8,122 nt of DNA from Minisyncoccota bacterium (GTDB lineage Bacteria > Patescibacteriota > Minisyncoccia > JAHIHE01 > JAGLIN01): contig JAGLSJ010000026.1 of assembly GCA_023270095.1 (NCBI GenBank), positions 1-8,122 on the forward strand, written 5' to 3'. The position numbers were made by a program, and so were the translations under genes. This document shows, one piece after another, positions 1 to 5,363 of this stretch. Each line of letters begins with the position of its first letter. The first letter of the stretch is position 1. Below the pieces are notes generated by a model. That model saw only the letters and a list, made by a program, of their open reading frames with translations, had not been told where the DNA came from and did no database searches.

Positions 1-217
1 ACTCAATGCCTAAAACATCATTAACAATACCAGCTGTTTGTTTGGCTCTCTGAATTGGAGAAGAAATTATAATATCAATTTTTTCTTTTTTTAGTATTTT
101 TGCTATCTTTTTTGATTGCTCAATACCCTTTTGAGTCAAAGGATAACCATCAGTCTGTCCCGCTTTGACATCTTTCACATTGCTCTCACTCTCTCCATGT
201 CGCAATAAAATAAGCTT
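1..217 (-). other. Histidine phosphatase (clade 1, PGM-like) domain inside the ileS frame, partial
   Basis: About 72 codons from residue 545 read as the start of a histidine phosphatase. A beta strand KLILLRHGES carries the RHG signature (Arg550, His551, Gly552; RHGE is encoded at 202-191), with His551 the expected phospho-acceptor. Then come DGYPLTQKGIEQSKKIA, which matches the usual D-x-PLTxxGxxQA block, and IISSPIQRAKQTA, where Arg601 fits the second conserved arginine. The later catalytic Glu and His would lie beyond the left edge. The reading frame is continuous with the synthetase, with no stop or shift at the junction. Confidence 0.85.
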
Positions 218-1849
218 AGTTATTTTTTCTTCAACTTTTTCTCGAAGCTCATCAATTGATTCAACAACTTCTATATTTTCACAATCTGAACACTTCCAAA
301 TTGGAAGTGGAGCTCCCCAAAATCTGTTTCTTGAAATTGCCCAATCTCGAGCATCTTCCAGCCATTTCCCAAATCTCCCCTCTTTGATATATTCTGGAGT
401 CCAATTTATTTGCTTATTATTTTCCACCATCTTATCCTTGATTTCCGTCACCTTTACAAACCAAGAACTTGTCGCATAATTCAAAAGCGGCGAATCACAC
501 CTCCAACAATGAGGATAGCTATGTTCATATTTTTTCTTTGAAAACAAAGAATTATTATGTGCTAAATATTTAATAATTTCAATGTCAGTTTGCATATGAG
601 GATCTTTTTCGCCTTCTTTTCCTTTCGGCTTTACTTCCCTGCTTTCACCTTCCTTATCCTTAAAATCAACAACTTCATCCGCAAACCTACCACTCATTTT
701 GACATGCTGAACAAAAGGCAAATCATGCTTCTGCCCTAATTTCATATCATCATCTCCAAATGCCGGAGCAATATGCACAATTCCAGTTCCCTCTTCTGTC
801 GAAACAAAATCACCAGCATAAATCTTCCAGCCTTTTTCTTTGTTTTCTAAATCTTCTTTTTGAGAATAATAATCAAATAGCGGTTCATATTCCAGGCCAA
901 GTAAATCTTTTCCTTTAAGTCTTCCAATTAATTTTGGCTGAATACCGTCAAAATCACTTTCTAATTTTTCAAAATCGCTTTCTGCAATAATATAATAATT
1001 TGTAATTATTTTCGATCCTATTCTAATTTCTATACCTAAAGGTTTTTTTGTATGCTTACCCACAGAAAGCCACTTATCTTCAACTATAACATACTCAATA
1101 TCCTCCCCAACTGCCAAAGCCACATTTCCAGGCAATGTCCATGGAGTCGTCGTCCATGCCAAAACAAAAGTATTTTCACCAGCTTCAAAATCACCAATCT
1201 TTTGTCCTGGCTTCAACTTAAACTTCACAATCGCTGACAAATCTGTAATATCCTTATATCCCTGAGTCACTTCAAAATTAGAAAGTGTCGTTTCACATCT
1301 CGGACAAATATGCATTGCTTTGTGTCCTTCGTAAACAAGTCCTTTTTTGAAAAGCTCTGAAAAAACCCACCAGATACTTTCGGTATATTTCCAATCCATT
1401 GTCCGATAATCATTTTCCATGTCCACCCATCTTCCAATTCGTGGAATGAATTTTTTCCAATCATCTGCATAACGCAGAACTGAATTATGACAAGCGTCAT
1501 TGAAATTTTCAACACCCCATTTTTCAATGTCTTGCTTGTTCTTGATATCGTGTTCTTTTTCAATCAAGTTTTCAACTGGAAGACCATGACAATCCCAACC
1601 CCATTTTCGATTAACCTTATGCCCTTTCATTGTCTGAAATCGAGGAACTACATCCTTGATTAAACTGGCAACTACATGTCCATAATGAGGAAGACCTGTT
1701 GCAAACGGAGGTCCATCAAAAAAACTATAAGTTTTTTCCTCGTCTCTATTTTCTACAGATTTTTCAAATATATTTTCTTCTTTCCAATATTTCATTACTT
1801 CCTTTTCCATTTCCGGAAAATTCTGTCTTGGATTCACCTTTTTAAACAT
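1..1849 (-). CDS. ileS: Isoleucyl-tRNA synthetase, N-terminal 616 codons (3' end beyond window), with embedded histidine-phosphatase domain
   Basis: This cytoplasmic enzyme charges tRNA-Ile with isoleucine using ATP. The ATG at 1849-1847 opens one uninterrupted frame of 616 codons to the window edge. Residues 45-65 hold the class I nucleotide-binding motif, with HYGH (55-58) as the HIGH box. GWDCHGLPVE is at 84-93. The CP1 editing domain spans about 200-430, with WTTTPWTLP (232-240) and GTGIVHIAPAFGDDD (354-368). Cys pairs suited to zinc lie at 182/185, 448/451 and 520/523. DWAISRNRFWG (502-512) is typical of IleRS. After SIDELREK (531-538), where IleRS normally goes on towards DLHRP and KMSKS, the chain becomes a histidine phosphatase: LILLRHGES (546-554) and SSPIQRAKQTA (596-606). 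KMSKS is not reached inside the window. No Shine-Dalgarno sequence precedes the ATG. The IleRS call is very secure; the structure of the rest of the gene cannot be seen. Confidence 0.95.
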   Translation of the reverse strand, partial: MFKKVNPRQNFPEMEKEVMKYWKEENIFEKSVENRDEEKTYSFFDGPPFATGLPHYGHVVASLIKDVVPRFQTMKGHKVNRKWGWDCHGLPVENLIEKEHDIKNKQDIEKWGVENFNDACHNSVLRYADDWKKFIPRIGRWVDMENDYRTMDWKYTESIWWVFSELFKKGLVYEGHKAMHICPRCETTLSNFEVTQGYKDITDLSAIVKFKLKPGQKIGDFEAGENTFVLAWTTTPWTLPGNVALAVGEDIEYVIVEDKWLSVGKHTKKPLGIEIRIGSKIITNYYIIAESDFEKLESDFDGIQPKLIGRLKGKDLLGLEYEPLFDYYSQKEDLENKEKGWKIYAGDFVSTEEGTGIVHIAPAFGDDDMKLGQKHDLPFVQHVKMSGRFADEVVDFKDKEGESREVKPKGKEGEKDPHMQTDIEIIKYLAHNNSLFSKKKYEHSYPHCWRCDSPLLNYATSSWFVKVTEIKDKMVENNKQINWTPEYIKEGRFGKWLEDARDWAISRNRFWGAPLPIWKCSDCENIEVVESIDELREKVEEKITKLILLRHGESESNVKDVKAGQTDGYPLTQKGIEQSKKIAKILKKEKIDIIISSPIQRAKQTAGIVNDVLGIE

Positions 1850-1863
1850 TATTTTAATTTTAA

Positions 1864-1967
1864 TGTCATCTCGAAATGAGCAAGGCAATTGAGAGATCTA
1901 AAAACGTTATAAACACTGCCAATAAAAATTACAGATTTCTCGTCGCTATCGCTCTGTCGAAATGACA
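1864..1967. repeat. Imperfect palindromic repeat (MITE/REP-like) in the ileS leader
   Basis: The 104-base unit begins TGTCATCTCGA and ends TCGAAATGACA, which are imperfect inverted ends (10 of 11 pairs match). A second inner pair is GAGAGATCT on the left and AGATTTCTC on the right (8 of 9 pair). The arms flank an AT-rich centre of about 35 bases. The TGTCATTTCGAC...GAGAAATCT form resembles intergenic palindromic repeats scattered through many bacterial genomes, from memory only. It lies just 5' of the ileS start and would be transcribed in the leader if the promoter at 2007-2035 is used. Confidence 0.6.
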
Positions 1968-2006
1968 GATTGCTTAATATTACCTTTCATTATTGATTAC
2001 TCACTT

Positions 2007-2035
2007 ATAATAAGCCAAAAATGACAAAAAGTAAA
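2007..2035 (-). promoter_or_regulatory. Candidate promoter for ileS
   Basis: On the minus strand TTTACT (2035-2030) is followed after exactly 17 bases by TATTAT (2012-2007). This gives 4 of 6 and 5 of 6 matches to the sigma-70-type consensus. Transcription would start near 2000, giving a leader of about 150 bases that contains the palindromic repeat. A second -10-like TAAAAT lies at 1862-1857, only 7 bases before the ATG, but has no good -35. Confidence 0.4.
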
Positions 2036-2094
2036 GGGAGTATTAATTTCCATTTTCTTTTTTCCCACCCCACTTTTTTCAAAAAAACGAGTTG

Positions 2095-2131
2095 AAAAAA
2101 AACAAAATCCGCCTATTGATTGGCGGATTTT
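2095..2131 (-). terminator. Intrinsic terminator downstream of the glycosyltransferase gene
   Basis: A perfect 10-bp stem (AAAATCCGCC at 2104-2113 pairing with GGCGGATTTT at 2122-2131) encloses an 8-base loop. Read on the minus strand it is followed by G and then eight T (2102-2095), a classic Rho-independent terminator about 118 bases after the glycosyltransferase stop codon. Its plus-strand tail is also T-rich, but no plus-strand gene ends here. Confidence 0.85.
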
Positions 2132-2133
2132 AT

Positions 2134-2247
2134 TTTGATGCTAGATGGTTTCATGATCCTAACGAGACTATGGAACCCTCACAATTACAATTTAATGCAA
2201 AATAGTAACGAGATTCTATCGATCGTTTCACTCTCTCCAGAATAACA
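2134..2247. repeat. Possible degenerate intergenic repeat with duplicated TAACGAGA
   Basis: TAACGAGA(TT)CTAT-like words occur at 2160-2169 and 2206-2218 in the same orientation, 46 bases apart. The right end, read on the minus strand from 2247, starts TGTTATTCTGGAG and contains GATAGAATCTC. That layout is similar to the arms of the repeat at 1864-1967. GGTTTCAT (2147-2154) can also pair with ATGGAACC (2169-2176) with one wobble in plus-strand RNA. The call rests on resemblance only. Confidence 0.3.
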
Positions 2248-2248
2248 C

Positions 2249-3406
2249 CTAATTCACCACCCCTTCCAAAACTCTCAGTGTCTCCTTTGCTGTTTTTCTC
2301 CAATGAAATTTTTTTGCCTGCTCCAATCCACTCTTTTTCATTTCACCTCGCAACACATCATCATCAAGAACTTTCAAAATTGCACACTTAATACCCTCAA
2401 CATCATAAGGATCAACCATTTCTGTAACACCTCCAGTAATTTCCGAAAGAGAAGGAATTTTTGAACAAACCACCGGCACCCCACAAGCCATTGCCTCCAA
2501 AACCGTAGAACCAAATTCTTCATATAACGGAACAGACACAAAAACATCAGCTCCGCTATAAAGAGCGTTTAAATCCTCTTGCTCAATATAACCTGGAAAA
2601 ATAACTTCATTTTTAAGTCCAAAATCCTTTGCGATTTGATGAATTTCATCTGAAAGCCAGCCATTTTTCCCAGCCAATACTAATTTATAATTTGAATTTG
2701 GCTTTTTGCCTTTAAGAAGTAATCTTAACTTCGAAAATGCTTCAATCAATTTTGGCAGATTGTTCAATGGCTTAATCGTATTCATAAATAAAATATATTC
2801 ACCATTGATTTTATACTTGTCTTTTACTTTCTGAATTTCATTCAAACTCGCAATTTGAAAGAAATTTTTATCAAAAGCATTATTAATGACTTTTATTTTT
2901 TTAGAGTCAACTCCAAAATCATTTTCTAAGTCTTTTTTTCCAGCTTGAGTTAAAGCAATTACAGTATCAGCCCTCTTAAAAGCAGCAGGCTTGATTCTGG
3001 ATTTAAGATTCTCTTTCTTTGAAAAAAGTTCAGGAAATTTTTTCAAAGCCAAATTATGTCCCGTGACCACAATCTTTTTCTTATATGTGAGTGGAACTCT
3101 GCCTCCTGGAACAAAAAGAATGTCTAGCTTATCTCGCAAAAAAAATGCTGTAGTCAAAGTTTCAGAATATGCCAATGGCAAAAACTTTTTATAATGCGAA
3201 AATGGAAACCGTCTAATTGTCACATTTTGCCTGCTGAACTTTTTTATATCTTCTTCTCTAGCTTTATAATTGAAAAACAAGACATATTCATTTTTTTGAT
3301 CAATTGAAAGCAAACTATCAATCAGATGATAGGTATAGTGCCCAAGACCTGCAGCATCTCCCATTTTTGGGTTCAAGATTGTTTGCGCATCAATTCCAAT
3401 TTTCAT
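2249..3406 (-). CDS. Glycosyltransferase family 4 (GT-B fold, group 1), probable cell-surface glycan synthesis
   Basis: A 385-residue protein of usual GT4 length, probably moving a sugar from an NDP-sugar donor to a lipid-linked or surface glycan. Its exact substrate cannot be told. The N-terminal acceptor domain starts MKIGIDAQTI, followed by a Gly-rich turn (GLGHYTYHL, 20-28) and VVTGHNLALKKFPE (113-126). The linker ADTVIALTQAGKKDL (146-160) leads to the C-terminal donor domain: YILFMNTIKPLNNLPKLIEAF (204-224), LAGKNGW (244-250), and the E-x7-E motif at Glu296/Glu304 in EEFGSTVLEAMACGVPVV. The segment that usually reads EPRKN is KPLNN (212-216), so the common Arg-Lys pair is absent. The gene is monocistronic, with a near-consensus promoter upstream and a strong terminator downstream. 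No Shine-Dalgarno sequence is visible. Divergent from smpB. Confidence 0.9.
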   Translation of the reverse strand: MKIGIDAQTILNPKMGDAAGLGHYTYHLIDSLLSIDQKNEYVLFFNYKAREEDIKKFSRQNVTIRRFPFSHYKKFLPLAYSETLTTAFFLRDKLDILFVPGGRVPLTYKKKIVVTGHNLALKKFPELFSKKENLKSRIKPAAFKRADTVIALTQAGKKDLENDFGVDSKKIKVINNAFDKNFFQIASLNEIQKVKDKYKINGEYILFMNTIKPLNNLPKLIEAFSKLRLLLKGKKPNSNYKLVLAGKNGWLSDEIHQIAKDFGLKNEVIFPGYIEQEDLNALYSGADVFVSVPLYEEFGSTVLEAMACGVPVVCSKIPSLSEITGGVTEMVDPYDVEGIKCAILKVLDDDVLRGEMKKSGLEQAKKFHWRKTAKETLRVLEGVVN

Positions 3407-3436
3407 ATATTTACAAATTATCTATTTACTGCTTTA

Positions 3437-3464
3437 ATTATAAGCCTATGAAATAGAGTGTCAA
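3437..3464 (-). promoter_or_regulatory. Near-consensus promoter of the glycosyltransferase gene
   Basis: Read on the minus strand, a perfect TTGACA (3464-3459) and a perfect TATAAT (3442-3437) are separated by 16 bases. Transcription would start around 3430, giving a leader of about 24 bases without a recognisable ribosome binding site. It is the best sigma-70-type promoter in the window. Confidence 0.75.
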
Positions 3465-3499
3465 TAATGGCAGCTTTAGATAAAAAGTCATAATAATTT

Positions 3500-3526
3500 A
3501 TAATTCGCTATTCATAATTCGTTATT
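3500..3526. repeat. Two 13-bp direct repeats in the divergent smpB/glycosyltransferase control region
   Basis: ATAATTCGCTATT (3500-3512) and ATAATTCGTTATT (3514-3526) match at 12 of 13 positions with a 14-bp period. They lie over the -35 and spacer region of the proposed smpB promoter, so they could be tandem operator half-sites or simply a local duplication. Confidence 0.5.
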
Positions 3527-3539
3527 TTTATGCTAAACT
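3511..3539 (+). promoter_or_regulatory. Candidate smpB promoter giving a leaderless mRNA
   Basis: TTCATA (3511-3516) is followed after 17 bases by TAAACT (3534-3539), with an upstream TG (3531-3532) making an extended -10. Only six bases (AAAACC) separate the -10 from the ATG, so transcription is expected to start at or very near the A of the start codon. Confidence 0.5.
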
Positions 3540-3545
3540 AAAACC

Positions 3546-3995
3546 ATGCCAACATATGCAATCAACAAACGAGCAAACTATGATTATGAAATTCTAGAAA
3601 AACTAGAAGGTGGTTTAGTATTAGCAGGGCATGAAGTTAAATCGATTAAAACTGGTCATATAAGCCTCAAAGGAGCATTCGTCACAATTCATGAAAACCA
3701 AGCATTTCTGACAAATGCGAATATTCCTGCATATCAAGTGATGAATATGCAAAAAGAATATGACCCAAATCGATCTCGAAAAGTTCTCATTCACAAAAGG
3801 GAGATTAAATCCTTGCTAGGAAAAATCAGTCATAAAGGCTTGACATTAGTGCCAATTAGAGTATACTCTACACGCGGGCTAATAAAGCTTGAGTTTGGTA
3901 TTGGAAAGGGGAAAAAGAAAATTGACAAACGAGAAGATATCAAAAAAAGAGAAGCGAAAGTCAATATGAGTAGAATTTTGAAAAATAAATATTAA
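3546..3995 (+). CDS. smpB: SsrA-binding protein SmpB
   Basis: SmpB binds the tRNA-like end of tmRNA and carries it into the A site of ribosomes stalled on broken mRNA, starting trans-translation. The 149 residues match the usual length. The OB-fold core has LAGHEVKSIKTGHISLKGAF (26-45), with the conserved EVKS block, then DPNRSRKVLIHKREIKSLLG and KGLTLVPIRVYSTRGLIKLEFG. The C-terminal tail GKGKKKIDKREDIKKREA is the basic segment that becomes helical in the mRNA channel. No Shine-Dalgarno sequence precedes the ATG, and a -10 lies six bases upstream, so it is probably translated from a leaderless message. Its RNA partner ssrA starts 77 bases downstream on the same strand, a common arrangement. 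Confidence 0.97.
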   Translation: MPTYAINKRANYDYEILEKLEGGLVLAGHEVKSIKTGHISLKGAFVTIHENQAFLTNANIPAYQVMNMQKEYDPNRSRKVLIHKREIKSLLGKISHKGLTLVPIRVYSTRGLIKLEFGIGKGKKKIDKREDIKKREAKVNMSRILKNKY

Positions 3996-4028
3996 AAATT
4001 ATTAATTATACAATAATTAACATCAGCA

Positions 4029-4057
4029 TTGAAATTTAAATATCTATATCTTAAAAA
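4029..4057 (+). promoter_or_regulatory. Possible ssrA promoter
   Basis: TTGAAA (4029-4034, 5 of 6) and TAAAAA (4052-4057, 4 of 6) are spaced by 17 bases. A start near 4064 would leave a short 5' leader for RNase P to remove before the mature end at 4073. An alternative -10, TTAAAT (4061-4066), would start at the mature 5' end but lacks a -35. Confidence 0.35.
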
Positions 4058-4072
4058 TATTTAAATTGCAAT

Positions 4073-4469
4073 GGGGATGTTTAGATTCGATAGGAATCTT
4101 AATTTAAAAGTTGCCAATCGAGCATTCTGATTGATCTCGTAAAAATTATCAGAACTATATAAGTGCAAAATCACTTGTAAGCAGAGTAGCCTCTATTTTT
4201 AGAGCTCCTAGCTTTGCGACTGCTACTGTCTAATCGACTGGTAGCCATCGAATTGCTGAATCTTGATAAGCAAAACTTCGGTGTCATAAATCAAGATAGG
4301 ACTTCGTGATTCCTGACCGCGAAAATCTGAAAATTTAGTCAGAATCGAATTTATAAGGTCTTGGTCATTCATTGCTTATAAATTTTAAACCCCAAAGAAT
4401 GGCATATATTGGTAGATGATTTTTGAATGGATTTACTAGACGCGGGTTCAATTCCCGCCATCTCCACCA
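4073..4469 (+). ncRNA. ssrA: Transfer-messenger RNA (tmRNA), one-piece form
   Basis: tmRNA acts first as alanyl-tRNA and then as mRNA to free stalled ribosomes and tag the nascent protein. The 397-nt RNA starts GGGGATG (4073-4079), which pairs with CATCTCC (4459-4465) as a 7-bp acceptor stem with one G-U pair, followed by A and an encoded CCA (4467-4469). The D-like part has the conserved TTAGATTCGATAGGA (4081-4095). The T arm is GCGGG-TTCAATT-CCCGC (4442-4458), exactly as in canonical tmRNA. CTCGTAAAAA (4136-4145) matches the conserved stretch just before the tag reading frame. The tag runs 4165-4233. Helix 5 (4222-4228 with 4239-4245) puts the tag stop codon in its loop. No intrinsic terminator is seen before the infC promoter, which starts 12 bases downstream. 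Confidence 0.96.
4165..4233 (+). other. tmRNA proteolysis-tag reading frame (22 codons plus TAA)
   Basis: GCA (4165-4167) is the proposed resume codon, about 20 bases after CTCGTAAAAA as in E. coli tmRNA. The frame stays open for 22 codons to TAA at 4231-4233, which sits in the helix 5 loop just as the E. coli tag stop does. The peptide starts AKSLVSRV, continues through SIFRAP and ends SFATATV. It has one Lys, two Arg and no acidic residue. The other two frames from this area end at 4174-4182 or 4198-4202 and do not place a stop in helix 5. Confidence 0.7.
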
Positions 4470-4480
4470 AAATCAAAACT

Positions 4481-4509
4481 TTGACTTATAGTTTATTATA
4501 AGATATAAT
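4481..4509 (+). promoter_or_regulatory. Strong promoter of the infC-rpmI-rplT operon
   Basis: TTGACT (4481-4486, 5 of 6) and a perfect TATAAT (4504-4509) are separated by exactly 17 bases. The expected start near 4516 gives a leader of about 40 bases ending in the infC ribosome binding site. It lies immediately after the tmRNA CCA end. Confidence 0.75.
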
Positions 4510-4544
4510 GAGCTATATTAACAATTAAGTATAAATATATAGCA

Positions 4545-4549
4545 AAGGA
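4545..4549 (+). promoter_or_regulatory. Shine-Dalgarno site that decides the infC GTG start
   Basis: AAGGA at 4545-4549 stands 7 bases before the GTG at 4557. It supports GTG rather than upstream in-frame ATT (4524) or ATA (4539) codons, which have no such site. The frame is open back to the TGA at 4509-4511. Confidence 0.7.
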
Positions 4550-4556
4550 ATTAAGA

Positions 4557-5084
4557 GTGAACAACCAGATTAAATTGCCAGAAGTTTTGGTGATTGGTAG
4601 CGAAGGAGAACAATTTGGACTCATGAAAACTGAGGACGCTTTAAATTTAGCTGCTGAAAAAGAGCTTGATTTAGTTGAAGTATCTCCGAATCTTAACCCG
4701 CCAGTTTGCAAACTGATGGATTATGGAAAACAGATGTATAAGGTTGCAAAGCAGAAAAGACAACAAAGTGCAAAGCAAAAGCAAACAGAAACAAAAGGCA
4801 TTAGACTTAGTGTAAGAATTGAAAAACATGATTTGACCTTTAAAGCTAATAACGCTATAAAATTTTTGAAAAAAGGAAATAAGGTTAAAATTGATATAGT
4901 GCTAAGAGGAAGAGAAAAAGCACATCAAGATCTTGCTTTTAAGAAAATGAAAATGTTTCTCGATATGATTGCTGAAATATCAAAAAATGACAAAGAAACG
5001 GCCGAAAGAGAAATCATTGAAGAGCAAAGCGCAAAAAAAACCCCTCAAGGAATCAGTTCTATTATTGAATACAAGAAGCGATAA
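4557..5084 (+). CDS. infC: Translation initiation factor IF-3
   Basis: IF3 binds the 30S subunit, keeps 50S off and checks the start codon and initiator tRNA. The 175 residues contain the N-terminal domain (NNQIKLPEVLVI; LDLVEVSPNLNPPVCKLMDYGK at 37-58, the IF3 signature), a basic linker helix (60-80, rich in Lys and Gln), and the C-terminal domain with IRLSVRIEKHDL (82-93) and VLRGREKAHQDLA (115-127). The start is GTG, the only non-ATG start chosen here. In most IF3 proteins the preceding residue is Arg in an R-(V/I)-N run, and the codon before GTG is indeed AGA, so the protein starts right at the conserved core. The last strand reads TPQGISSIIEYKK instead of the usual EGRxMxMxLAPKK, and about eight extra residues precede it. 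First gene of the operon with rpmI and rplT. Confidence 0.96.
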   Translation: MNNQIKLPEVLVIGSEGEQFGLMKTEDALNLAAEKELDLVEVSPNLNPPVCKLMDYGKQMYKVAKQKRQQSAKQKQTETKGIRLSVRIEKHDLTFKANNAIKFLKKGNKVKIDIVLRGREKAHQDLAFKKMKMFLDMIAEISKNDKETAEREIIEEQSAKKTPQGISSIIEYKKR

Positions 5085-5113
5085 TCTATATTTAAAAAAT
5101 AATTCTTACAAAG

Positions 5114-5305
5114 ATGAAAATTAAAACAAAGAAAGCTGTGGCCAAAAGATTTAAAATATCTAAAACTGGAAAAGTCATTGCACGGACAGCAAATCAAGAC
5201 CATTTCAATTCCAGTGAATCTGGAAACAAAACAAGAGCAAAGAGAATGGATAAAAAAATTACCAATGGTACAAAAAAATCAATCAAAAGACAGTTAGGAA
5301 AATAA
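5114..5305 (+). CDS. rpmI: 50S ribosomal protein bL35
   Basis: A 63-residue, strongly basic large-subunit protein of usual bL35 length. It starts MKIKTKKAVAKRFKISKTGK, which matches the family pattern MK(T/I)xKxxAKRFKxTxTGK. The central DHFNSSESGNKTRAKRM replaces the common SHLLTKKSxKRKRRLR, and it ends KKSIKRQLGK. It lies 29 bases after infC and 58 bases before rplT in the conserved order infC-rpmI-rplT. There is no Shine-Dalgarno sequence before its ATG, so it may be translated by coupling or another SD-independent route. Confidence 0.94.
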   Translation: MKIKTKKAVAKRFKISKTGKVIARTANQDHFNSSESGNKTRAKRMDKKITNGTKKSIKRQLGK

Positions 5306-5363
5306 ACACCGTGTTATAACTTTCATATACCACTACAATAAATAATTTAACAATTTAATTTAT

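Larger units (their letters stand above)
1850..2248. other. 399-base intergenic region between ileS and the glycosyltransferase gene
   Basis: No convincing gene or tRNA is seen on either strand. From left to right it holds an imperfect palindromic repeat (1864-1967), a candidate ileS promoter on the minus strand (2007-2035), a perfect hairpin terminator (2104-2131), and a second repeat-like stretch next to the glycosyltransferase stop codon (about 2134-2247). No T-box motif of the usual GGGTGGNACCGCG type was found upstream of ileS. Confidence 0.7.

Noticed and set aside
165..479. 104-codon plus-strand open frame
   Set aside because: It is antisense to ileS, has no family resemblance and is low-complexity Ser-rich sequence typical of antisense frames.
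1267..1563. 98-codon minus-strand open frame
   Set aside because: It is a shifted-frame shadow of ileS, whose true frame covers the region with strong family motifs.
1864..2247. CRISPR array
   Set aside because: The repeats are two different imperfect palindromic segments, not regularly spaced identical repeats, and no cas gene is present.
1850..2248. T-box riboswitch upstream of ileS
   Set aside because: The terminator hairpin at 2104-2131 lies in a suggestive place and GAGGGTTCC occurs on the minus strand, but the T-box core motif and a specifier loop are missing. The hairpin is explained as the end of the glycosyltransferase transcript.
5306..5363. bL20 autoregulatory structure before rplT
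   Set aside because: The short AACACCGTGTT near-palindrome cannot form a useful hairpin (the loop would be too small), and no rRNA-like binding fold was recognised.
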